This document shows, piece by piece, positions 16,257 to 23,746 of a DNA stretch of 64,000 nucleotides (positions within the stretch are counted from its first letter, which is position 1; each line of letters starts with the position of its first letter). The stretch is from Thermoleophilia bacterium UBA6103 (lineage in GTDB: Bacteria; Actinomycetota; Thermoleophilia; UBA2241): contig DIWP01000056.1 in NCBI GenBank assembly GCA_002423545.1, positions 75,488-139,487 on the forward strand, given 5' to 3'. The notes below the pieces were generated by a model. The model saw only the letters and a list, made by a program, of their open reading frames with translations, was not told the origin of the DNA and did no database searches. Made by a program: the position numbers and the translations under genes.

Positions 16257-17726
16257 ATGAAGCGCAACGCACAGGCCGGCGCCGTACGCAACGCCGGACT
16301 TTCATTCGGCGTCTTCAGCGAGGCGGACATCGACGACATCCACCTGGCCACGCTCGAGGTGCTCGAGCGCACCGGGGTGTTCGTGGAACAGGAGGAGGCT
16401 TTCGACATCTTCGCCGACGGCGGCTGCCGCGTGGACAGGGAGGGGCGGGTGGTCCGCATCCCGGCGCACGTGGTGGAAGACGCTATCCGCAGCACGCCGC
16501 CGAAGGTGGTCCTCGCCAGCCGCGATCCGAAGAACGATGTGGTGCTGGAGGCCGGGCGGGTGGCCTTCACCAACTTCAGCGAGGGCATCAAGGTCATCGA
16601 CCCCTACACCGGCGAGCTGCGGGACTCGGTGAAGGACGATGTGGCCGCCATCGCGCGCCTCAACGACTACCTGTCGGAGATGGACACCTTCGAGCTGGCG
16701 GTCGGCGCCAAGGACGTGCCGGAGGAGACCGCCTCGCTGCACAACGTGGAAGCGGCGCTGCTCAACACCACCAAGTGCGTCGCCGGCCAGGCGCTCTCCG
16801 AGTGGGAGAGCGAGGCGATGATCGACATGGCGGCGGCGCTGGTCGGCGGCCGCGACGCCCTGCGCGAACGGCCGATCATCTACCTGGGCGTCTGCCCGGT
16901 GAGCCCGCTGCAGCTGCCGCGCGAGGTCACCGAGGTCGTCATCTCCTCGGCCCGGGCCGGCATCATGGACCTGGTTCTCAGCATGGCCATGGCCGGCGGC
17001 TCGTCGCCGGTGACCCTGGCGGGGACCATGGTCACCCACAACGCCGAGGTGCTGGCCGGCATCACGCTGGCGCAGCTCACCGAGCGTGGCGCCCCCTGCG
17101 TCTACGGGTCATCTACCACCGGGCTCGACCTGCGCTTTGCGGCCGCCTGCGTCGGCTCACCGGAGCTGGCCCTGATCAGCGCCGCCGTCGCCCAGATGGC
17201 CCAGCGCTACAGGATCCCGAGCTTCGTGGCGGGGTTGTAGGCGGACAGCAAGACGTGCGACGTCCAGACCGGTCACGAGAAGACCCTCACCGGACTCCTG
17301 GCGGCGTTGGCAGGCGCCAACCTGATCTACGGAGCCGGCATGATCGAATCGGGCGTCACCTTCGACTGCGGGCAGTTCGTCATCGACAACGAGCTGGCGC
17401 GGATGATCAAGCACACGGTGGCCGGGATTCCCGTCAACGACGACACGCTGGCGGTCGAGGACATCCACGCCGTGGGCCCCTTCAAGGACTTCCTCTCCCT
17501 GGACAGCACGCTGCGGCGGATGCGCGAGCAGAGCCAGCCGAAGCTGCTCGACCGGCGCGTGCGGGAGGACTGGGAGGCCGACGACGGACGCCAGATCCAC
17601 GCGGTGGCGCTGGAGCAGGCCAGAGAGATCATGGCCGAGCACGTGCCGCTGCCGGTACCGGACGAGAGCGTCGAGCTCATGCGGCGGATCGTGGCCGACG
17701 CCGACAGGCAGTACGCCGGCGCCTGA
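16257..17726 (+). CDS. mttB: Trimethylamine:corrinoid methyltransferase MttB with in-frame amber (putative pyrrolysine) codon
   Basis: 489 residues if the TAG at codon 328 is read through, the normal MttB length. The first 327 codons end in ..RIPSFVAGL and the frame resumes directly with ADSKTCDVQTGHEKT, then LAALAGANLIYGAGMIESG and QFVIDNELARMI, all typical of the family on both sides of the TAG. In methanogen MttB pyrrolysine occupies this site before a D/S-S-K-like segment and binds the methylammonium substrate. The enzyme transfers a methyl group from trimethylamine to a Co(I) corrinoid protein. No frame change is needed. Promoter, palindrome and ribosome binding site are well placed; the divergent MEDS/PocR kinase is a plausible regulator. 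The alternative is a nonsense-mutated MttB-family gene. pylTSBCD and a clear MttC are not in the window. Confidence 0.85.
17238..17240 (+). other. In-frame TAG, putative pyrrolysine codon of mttB
   Basis: Codon 328 of mttB, in the context GGG-TTG-TAG-GCG-GAC-AGC-AAG. The downstream frame is open for another 161 codons to a TGA at 17724-17726. The TAG sits at the residue used by pyrrolysine in MttB. TAG also serves as a true stop in at least six genes here, so termination and readthrough would have to compete. Confidence 0.75.
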
Positions 17727-17896
17727 AGCCGATCGCCCGTACGCCGGCCGGGTCTTCCGCGGGGGCTGCCACCGGCTGCTGTGGCGGGTCAGGCTCGTGA
17801 CTCGTGCGGAGCGACCTCGTTGCCGAAGTAGAGAGCGATATCGTGTCGATCCGGCTTGGCCGTCGCCGGCGGCCGGCCGATGGGAGGAGACGACTC

Positions 17897-18262
17897 ATGA
17901 TCGAGATCATCGACGCTGCCCCCGACAACGTGCTTGCGTTCAAGGCGGTCGGGGAAGTCGAGGCAGCCGACTACGATGCGGTGCTCAAGCCGGCTCTGGA
18001 CCGCATGCTGCAGAGTGGCGAGAAGGTGCGCTGCGTGTACGTGCTGGGGCCTGAGTTCAAGGGATACTCCGCGGGCGCGGCCTGGGAAGACGCCGAGCTG
18101 GGCATGGCGCACGTGACCAAGTGGCATCGCTGCGCTGTCGTCACCGACGCCGACTGGCTGCGCCATCTCGTGAAGGGCTTCGGCTGGCTGATGGTCGGCC
18201 ACATGAAGCTGTTCGCCGTCGCCGAGCTGCAGCAGGCGATGGAGTGGGCCGCCGCCGACTGA
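17897..18262 (+). CDS. STAS/SpoIIAA-like domain protein
   Basis: 121 residues from an ATG with GGGAGGAG upstream. MIEIIDAAPDNVLAFKAVGE opens the SpoIIAA-like family: alternating strands and helices, a VYVLGPEFKGYSAGAAWEDAE segment, then KWHRCAVVTDADWLRHLVKGF and a final MKLFAVAELQQAMEWA. These cytosolic proteins resemble anti-sigma factor antagonists and CRAL/TRIO-like lipid binders; their role is unknown. It starts 170 bp after mttB on the same strand, so it may be in the same transcript or have its own promoter in the gap. No catalytic motif is evident. Confidence 0.8.
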   Translation: MIEIIDAAPDNVLAFKAVGEVEAADYDAVLKPALDRMLQSGEKVRCVYVLGPEFKGYSAGAAWEDAELGMAHVTKWHRCAVVTDADWLRHLVKGFGWLMVGHMKLFAVAELQQAMEWAAAD

Positions 18263-18403
18263 CCGCGGCCGGCGGCCGGCCCGGCCGCCCGATCCTTCAT
18301 GTGGACGGCACCGAAGCGTAAGCTTGGACAGGATGGTCGGAAGTCGTCACCGCACACACCGGTGCGACGCCATCGGGAGGCCACAGCAGGAGCGGAGGGT
18401 GTC

Positions 18404-19579
18404 ATGAGCGCACAGGACGCGGCGGGCGGAGAAGGGAGTACGGGCGCTCGGACCCCTCTCGAGAAGGCGGCGGACTCCCTGACGCCGGTCTCCGAGAGGG
18501 CGGCGTCTGACTATGCGGCGCAGAAGGACCGGTTGCGCGAGATGGTCGATCGCGCCATGGCCGGCAGAGCGGACATAGAGACGCTCCTCGGCGGCGGCTC
18601 GCTGCGCGTCATGTACGACAACGACCGCAACCACGTCGCGTTCATGGCCACCGTCTTTGAGTCCAACGACTTCGGCCTGCTCGCCCGGACGCTGCCGTGG
18701 GTGTATGGCGCGTATCGCTCCCACGGCTACAGCGACGACTACTTCCCGGCGGTGCTGAACGCGTGGATCGGCGCTGTGCGTCGGTACGTGCCGGCCGCGC
18801 ATGCGGCAGAGATCGTGCCTGTCTATGAGTGGATGCTCGACCATCAGCCGGAGCTCATCGCGGCGGCCGATGTCGCCGCCGGCGCCGCCGCCGGTCGCGA
18901 GCCGGCCGAACAGGTCCGTGCCTTCCTCGGCGCTCTGCTGGCCGGTCGCGCCGCGGACTGTCAGGAGATCGCCGACGAGCTGACGCAGCGACCTGAGGAT
19001 CTGGCGGGCTTCTATCTCGACGTCGTGCAGCCGGCCATGGAAGAGGTCGGCCGTCTCTGGGAGCGCGACGAGATCTCGGTGGCCGAGGAGCATCTGGCCA
19101 GCGCCATCGTCTCGCGGACGATGGCGGTCCTCTACACGCGCCTGGTCCATCGCGACGTCACCAGGGGGTCGGCGGTCGTGACGGCGGCGACCAATGAGTT
19201 CCACGACATCGGCAGCCGCATGGCCGCCGATCTGCTCGAGGTGGACGGTTGGGATGTCACGTTCCTGGGCGCCAACACGCCCGACGACGAGCTGCTCAAG
19301 CTGATGCGCAAGCTGCATCCCGACGTGTTGGGAGTCTCGGTCGCCATGCCGTTCAACCTCGATCATGCCAGGCGGACGGTGGCCGCCCTGCACGAGGACC
19401 CCGACCTCGGTGGGACGCGGGTGCTGGTCGGCGGACGGGCGTTCGCGCTGCGACCGGAGTCGGCTGAGTGGGTCGGCGCCGACGCGCTGGCCGTCGATGC
19501 CCGCGACGGGGCACGGATAGCCGCCGCCTGGTGGGGCACCGACCCTCGCGACGCCGCCGGCCACCTCCCGGGGGACTGA
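18404..19579 (+). CDS. CarH-like cobalamin-binding regulator/photoreceptor without a DNA-binding domain
   Basis: 391 residues from the ATG behind AGCGGAGG. The C-terminal third is a Rossmann-like B12-binding domain with ExHxxG (E265, H267, G270) as cobalt-ligand motif, WDVTFLGANTPDDELL and VLVGGRAF. The preceding four-helix cap carries W219 followed by exactly nine residues and E229-H230, the W-x9-EH motif of adenosylcobalamin photoreceptors. Residues about 60-160 form an additional helical region that I do not recognise. There is no MerR-type HTH, so output must go through a partner, probably the GGDEF protein whose start lies one base after this stop. It differs from the MttC-type corrinoid proteins (about 210 aa, DxHxxG), although a role as methyl acceptor for MttB cannot be excluded. 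Confidence 0.8.
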   Translation: MSAQDAAGGEGSTGARTPLEKAADSLTPVSERAASDYAAQKDRLREMVDRAMAGRADIETLLGGGSLRVMYDNDRNHVAFMATVFESNDFGLLARTLPWVYGAYRSHGYSDDYFPAVLNAWIGAVRRYVPAAHAAEIVPVYEWMLDHQPELIAAADVAAGAAAGREPAEQVRAFLGALLAGRAADCQEIADELTQRPEDLAGFYLDVVQPAMEEVGRLWERDEISVAEEHLASAIVSRTMAVLYTRLVHRDVTRGSAVVTAATNEFHDIGSRMAADLLEVDGWDVTFLGANTPDDELLKLMRKLHPDVLGVSVAMPFNLDHARRTVAALHEDPDLGGTRVLVGGRAFALRPESAEWVGADALAVDARDGARIAAAWWGTDPRDAAGHLPGD

Positions 19580-19580
19580 G

Positions 19581-20555
19581 ATGCCGGCCGTCGATCTGGT
19601 CCTGCGCGAGTACCCCGACCTGCTGGCGGCGTACCTCGACGCCGGGGGTCAGGTCTGCGTCATCGTGCTCGATTTCGAGGGAGCGGTCGAGGGCTGCAAC
19701 GCGGCGTTCCGCCGTCTGCTGTCGCCGGACGAAGACCCGCGTGGCCGGACGTTCCGTGACTTCCTCGGCCGTGGTGACTGGGAGCGATTGACCGCCTCCG
19801 GCTCGCCCGGCGGTGCCGATTCCATGGCCGGCCGCTTCCCCTTCCGCCGGGCGGTCGTGACCGTGCGCTCCGACCGCTTCAGCGGCCGGCCGCTTTCGCT
19901 GGTCGTCTTCGAAGCCGGTGAGCGCCGCATCGTGTTCGGCGAGCGGATCGAGGCGAGCGAGAGCGAGATCGTGGAGCGCATGTCGGCTCTGACCAGCGAG
20001 ATGGCCGACCTGAACCGCGAGCTCAGCAAGACGAACGCGTCGCTGGAGCGGGCCAACGCCACCATCACCCGACTGATGAACTCCGATCCGCTCACCGGAA
20101 TCGCCAATCGGCGGTTCTTCAGCGAGATGCTGGAGCGGGCGGTGAGCTTTGCGCGCCGCCATCGGCAGTCGCTGGCCTTGACCATCTGCGACATCGACCG
20201 CTTCAAGCAGATCAACGACTGCTGTGGCCACGCGGCCGGCGACAAGGTGCTCATCGGCTTCGCGCGCCTGCTACAGGACAGCTGCCGGGCAGAGGACGTG
20301 GCGGCGCGCTTCGGCGGCGACGAATTCTGTGTGCTGCTGCCGGCCACGGACATCGAGAGCGGGCGCAGCTTCGTCGAGCGATTGCGCGAGCGCTGGCGTG
20401 GGATCGCGTTCGACGAGCTTCCGGAGCCGGTCACGGCCAGCTTCGGGCTGGCGGTGCTGGCCGACGGTGACGGTGTGGAAGATCTCCTGCAGCGAGCCGA
20501 CACCGCCCTGTATCAGGCCAAGCGCGGCGGTCGCGATGCCGTGGACTGCGCCTGA
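19581..20555 (+). CDS. Diguanylate cyclase with N-terminal PAS-like domain
   Basis: 324 residues starting one base after the B12-protein stop, implying translational coupling. Residues about 1-115 look like a PAS fold (VCVIVLDFEGAVEGCNAAFRRLL). A coiled coil (about 125-165, EIVERMSALTSEMADLNREL) follows. The GGDEF domain (about 165-322) has DPLTGIANRRFF, DIDRFKQIND and RFGGDEFCVLLP, an intact active site. It should make c-di-GMP from two GTP in the cytosol. Gene context suggests control by the B12-binding protein. A bidirectional terminator lies 135 bp downstream. Confidence 0.92.
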   Translation: MPAVDLVLREYPDLLAAYLDAGGQVCVIVLDFEGAVEGCNAAFRRLLSPDEDPRGRTFRDFLGRGDWERLTASGSPGGADSMAGRFPFRRAVVTVRSDRFSGRPLSLVVFEAGERRIVFGERIEASESEIVERMSALTSEMADLNRELSKTNASLERANATITRLMNSDPLTGIANRRFFSEMLERAVSFARRHRQSLALTICDIDRFKQINDCCGHAAGDKVLIGFARLLQDSCRAEDVAARFGGDEFCVLLPATDIESGRSFVERLRERWRGIAFDELPEPVTASFGLAVLADGDGVEDLLQRADTALYQAKRGGRDAVDCA

Positions 20556-20689
20556 GCGGCGGGACCGGCGCCATCGGGGGACAGGTCGAGGACCGCAGAC
20601 ACCGGGCTGGGGATGGTCGCTGTGGCCAGACGGCGCCTGTGGCCGGCCGCCGCGGCCCTCCGTGCAGCCTGTGGTCACGCGTGAATGAT

Positions 20690-20725
20690 GAAGGGGCGGA
20701 CGGCCGAGTGGCCGCCCGCCCCTTC
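20690..20725. terminator. Bidirectional terminator between GGDEF and solute-binding protein genes
   Basis: The arms GAAGGGGCGG and CCGCCCCTTC are perfect complements, with further near-pairing of ACGGCC and GGCCGC inside. The hairpin sits between two convergent genes; there is no strong T-tract, as is common at high GC. The rest of the 20556-20833 gap holds nothing I recognise. Confidence 0.75.
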
Positions 20726-20833
20726 GTGTGACCACCGCCGGCTCGACCCAGGTCCGCGGGCAGGCGGGCCGGGCCGGCGGTGAGCATCACCTCAGTGAGT
20801 CACGTCCTGTCGCGCCTCCTTGACGGCGCGCAC

Positions 20834-22669
20834 TCAGACCTCCTCCGCGGGTCCGCCACGGCGGCCGCGCATCACGAAGAACACGACCAGGCCGATGACC
20901 ACGACGGCGGCGATGCCGATGCCGATCCAGAGGCCTACGTTGGTGCCTCCCCCGGTCGTCTCGGCGACCACCGGCTTGAGGTTGTAGTAGGCCCACGGGA
21001 AGGAGGCGCCGCACGCCACCGGCCCCTCGCCGAAGTTGCAGCGTTCCCAGCCGGTCCACTTGTCCGTGCGGTAGGCCTGCAGCTTGAGCGGATGCGTGGT
21101 GACGATGACCGGGCAGTCCTCGTACATCACCTGCTGCATCTGGTGGATGAGGTCTGCCCGCTTGTCCGGGTCCATCTCCTGGTTCTGGGCGGTGTTGAGC
21201 TCGTCGTACCTCTCGTTCGACCAGCCCTGCTCGTTCCAGCCCTCGATCTGGGCGGTGGTCCAGCAGTCGAGCGTCTGGCCGGGGTCGGCGTAGCCGTCCC
21301 AGTTCCAGTAGTAGGCGTCGAAGTCCGGGGCGTAGGTGTCGCCCTCGTAGTTCCAGATCTTGTCGAAGAACACGCCCTCGTCCTGGACCGTGAGGACCAC
21401 GTCGATGCCGCACTCCTCCCACCAGCCGGCGATCAGCTTGGTGGCGCGCTGGCTCTCCGGGTTGTCCGCCAGGGCCCAGAGGCGGAGCTTGACCGGCTCG
21501 CCCTGCTTGTCCTCGCGGACGCCGTCGCCGTCGCTGTCGGCGTAGCCGGCGTCGTCGAGCATCTGGTTCGCGAGCTCGAGGTCGAAGCCGCGCGCCTCGC
21601 TCTCGGCCGGTGCCCAGGCGAAGTCGGGATCGCGCCAGGTGCTGGGCGGCAGCATCGTGTGTCCGACCCAGGCGTGACCGCTATAGGCCACGTCGACGAG
21701 CTTCTGACGGTCGACGGCGTGCTCCAGCGCGATGCGGAGTTCTTTGTCGAGCAGCGCCGGGTTGCCGAGCGACGCCTTGTCGTCGTAGCAGTTGAAACCG
21801 ACGTAGTCCCAGTTGTACCAGGGGTACTCGATGGCCTCTATGCTCTCGGTGTCCTGCAGCTCCTTGAACTGCGCCTGCGGGAACATGTAGGCCACGTCGA
21901 TGGCGCCGCTCTTGAGGTCCTGCACCAGTGTGTCGCCGTTCTTGTAGACCACGAACAGGACCTCGTCGACAGCCGGCGCACCGAGGTAGAAGTCCTTATA
22001 GGCTGCCAGCCGCAGGTAGCGGTTCTTCTTCCACTCGACCACCTGGAACGGGCCGCTGCCGATGACCGGCGGATCGTTGGCGAAGGTCGAACCCGCTTCC
22101 TCGCCCGACATCTTGCCCCAGATGTGCTCCGGCAGGACGGGTATCCACAGGCCCAGAAGGTTGGACTTGGGGTGGCTGCAGTAGACCTTGTAGGTGAGGT
22201 CGTCGATCTGCTCGGCCTTCTCGACGCCCTCCAGGAAGCCGATGTAGGACGAGATCTCGTTCTCGATGATGAAGTTGTAGGTGAAGACCGCGTCCTTGGC
22301 CGTGATCGGCGTGCCGTCGTGCCAGGTCATGCCCTCGTTGATGGTGAACGTCCATTCGAGCTCGTCGGCGGACAGCTCCCAGCTCTTGTTGATGCCCTTG
22401 TCGTCCGGCTTGAGGTCTTCGATGGCGCGTCCTGTGAGGAGCAGGTACTCGTTGACGTAGACCTCGTAGACGTTGTTGCTCCAGCCGATGAGCGGGTTCA
22501 TGTTGTCGACCTCGCCCATCCAGCCGATCTTGAGCACCTTCTTGCCGGCGGAACCGGTCTCCTCGTCCTGGGCGGTCGCCAGCCCGCCGAAGGCGAAGAC
22601 CGCCGCGATCGCGATCAGCGCGCAAGCCGCGATCACCGACCAGCTGCGTCGCATGCGTGGATTCCTCAT
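20834..22669 (-). CDS. Family 5 ABC solute-binding protein with C-terminal membrane anchor
   Basis: 611 residues. A signal sequence (about 1-33, ending ATAQDEE) is followed by the family 5 (peptide/nickel-type) binding domain: LKIGWMGEVDNMNPL, the diagnostic DGTPITAKDAVFTYNF at about residues 118-135, PVIGSGPFQVVEWKKNRYL, and LRIALEHAVDRQKLVDVAY. Uncommonly for bacteria the C-terminus has a Gly linker, a transmembrane helix (VGLWIGIGIAAVVVIGLVVF) and a basic RGRRGG anchor, so it stays on the outer face of the membrane without a lipidated Cys. No permease or ATPase gene is adjacent; the transport partner lies elsewhere. The ligand is unknown. GGGGG precedes the ATG. Confidence 0.85.
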   Translation of the reverse strand: MRNPRMRRSWSVIAACALIAIAAVFAFGGLATAQDEETGSAGKKVLKIGWMGEVDNMNPLIGWSNNVYEVYVNEYLLLTGRAIEDLKPDDKGINKSWELSADELEWTFTINEGMTWHDGTPITAKDAVFTYNFIIENEISSYIGFLEGVEKAEQIDDLTYKVYCSHPKSNLLGLWIPVLPEHIWGKMSGEEAGSTFANDPPVIGSGPFQVVEWKKNRYLRLAAYKDFYLGAPAVDEVLFVVYKNGDTLVQDLKSGAIDVAYMFPQAQFKELQDTESIEAIEYPWYNWDYVGFNCYDDKASLGNPALLDKELRIALEHAVDRQKLVDVAYSGHAWVGHTMLPPSTWRDPDFAWAPAESEARGFDLELANQMLDDAGYADSDGDGVREDKQGEPVKLRLWALADNPESQRATKLIAGWWEECGIDVVLTVQDEGVFFDKIWNYEGDTYAPDFDAYYWNWDGYADPGQTLDCWTTAQIEGWNEQGWSNERYDELNTAQNQEMDPDKRADLIHQMQQVMYEDCPVIVTTHPLKLQAYRTDKWTGWERCNFGEGPVACGASFPWAYYNLKPVVAETTGGGTNVGLWIGIGIAAVVVIGLVVFFVMRGRRGGPAEEV

Positions 22670-22770
22670 CGATCAGACCCCCTTGTCATGACCTTCCGTA
22701 CGGGACGCTGCCCGCACGGCGTTCCGCCCGTCTGGGCTCCATCTGAGCAGGACGGGTGTGAGCGCGGCGC

Positions 22771-23496
22771 TCACGCGGCTCTCCCCGTGCGCCAGGGCAG
22801 CTGCCTCATCGCATGACGGGTGATGGGGCAGACGCTCTGACAGACGCCGCAGGTACCATCCCACTCGGGGTGTTCGTAGGTCTTGGCCTCGCAGGCTTTC
22901 TCATCGTAGAGCTCGTCGCGGGTCATGCCGGCTTGCCACAGGACGTCGATGCCGGCGCCTTGTGGGCAGGAGGCCACGCAACTGGTGCAGCGGCCACAGC
23001 GGCTTTCGGTGATCGGCCGGCCGGGAGTCAGCGGCATGTCGGTGAACACGCTGGTGAGGCGCACTCCGGGACCGAAGCGCGAGGAGACGAACAGCGCCGT
23101 CTTGCCGATCCAGCCCAGACCGGCTTGCGTGGCTGCCGTCTTGTGGGGAAAGACGCCGGCGTCGCCCCAGTCCGGCAGCGGCGGGTCGTCGTGTGGGCCG
23201 GCCATGACGTTGCTGTTCTGGATGGCTCGGAAGCCCGCGTCGCGGGCGAGTCGGACGAGCGCCGCGGCGGCGGCGTCGAGCTCGCCGAAGAGCCGCGCGT
23301 AGTCGTCGAAGAACGCCTGCGACATATGGTGGTCGCGGCCGATGCTGCCCAGTGCGTGTGGTGAGTGGCGGCCGACCAGCGCGATCACATAGGGCAGCGA
23401 TGGGGTGCACGGCCACCCGGGATTGCGAGCGACACCCCACTCGTCGATCCGCTGCTCTGCGCAGACGTTCCCCACGTCTGCCGTCAGCTCGGTCAT
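22771..23496 (-). CDS. Short QueG-like double 4Fe-4S protein
   Basis: 241 residues from the ATG at 23496 (GGGGGT upstream); longer starts lack an RBS. The middle part (PHKTAATQAGLGWIGKTALF) and TSVFTDMPLTP match epoxyqueuosine reductase and reductive-dehalogenase relatives. The end has two 4Fe-4S motifs, CGRCTSCVASCPQGA and CGVCQSVCP. QueG proteins are about 350-380 residues, so this is a shortened relative; full QueG reduces epoxyqueuosine in tRNA with cobalamin. Here the substrate is unknown. The 250-bp gap to the divergent amidohydrolase holds the promoters of both. Confidence 0.75.
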   Translation of the reverse strand: MTELTADVGNVCAEQRIDEWGVARNPGWPCTPSLPYVIALVGRHSPHALGSIGRDHHMSQAFFDDYARLFGELDAAAAALVRLARDAGFRAIQNSNVMAGPHDDPPLPDWGDAGVFPHKTAATQAGLGWIGKTALFVSSRFGPGVRLTSVFTDMPLTPGRPITESRCGRCTSCVASCPQGAGIDVLWQAGMTRDELYDEKACEAKTYEHPEWDGTCGVCQSVCPITRHAMRQLPWRTGRAA

Positions 23497-23746
23497 CGAC
23501 CGACCCCCGTCAGCCTCCGGCTCGGTGCCGGAGATCGTGCTGCCTCCCCACGGTAGGACACTCGGCGCAGGTCTGCAACTCTTCAGCCTCGAGTCGCGAC
23601 CGGCGTTGCGCATCCGGCCGCCGTCTCAGTCGACCCGCCGGCGCGGCATTGACGCCGTCGCCGCACGTGCGAGAATCCCACTGGTCTCTTTGAGTACCAC
23701 GCGAATCCGGTCAAGTCAAGGCCGCCGCGCAACGAAGGGGGTAGCT

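Noticed and set aside
16257..17240. mttB as a truncated 327-residue protein ending at TAG
   Set aside because: The same frame continues at once with 161 codons of typical MttB sequence; no frameshift is needed. Readthrough is the simpler explanation, though unproved.
17238..17240. Selenocysteine as the recoded residue
   Set aside because: The codon is TAG, not TGA, and it lies at the family's pyrrolysine position.
18404..19579. The B12-binding protein as the classical corrinoid partner MttC
   Set aside because: It is too long, has ExHxxG and the W-x9-EH photoreceptor cap, and lacks the standard short two-domain form. Kept only as a possibility.
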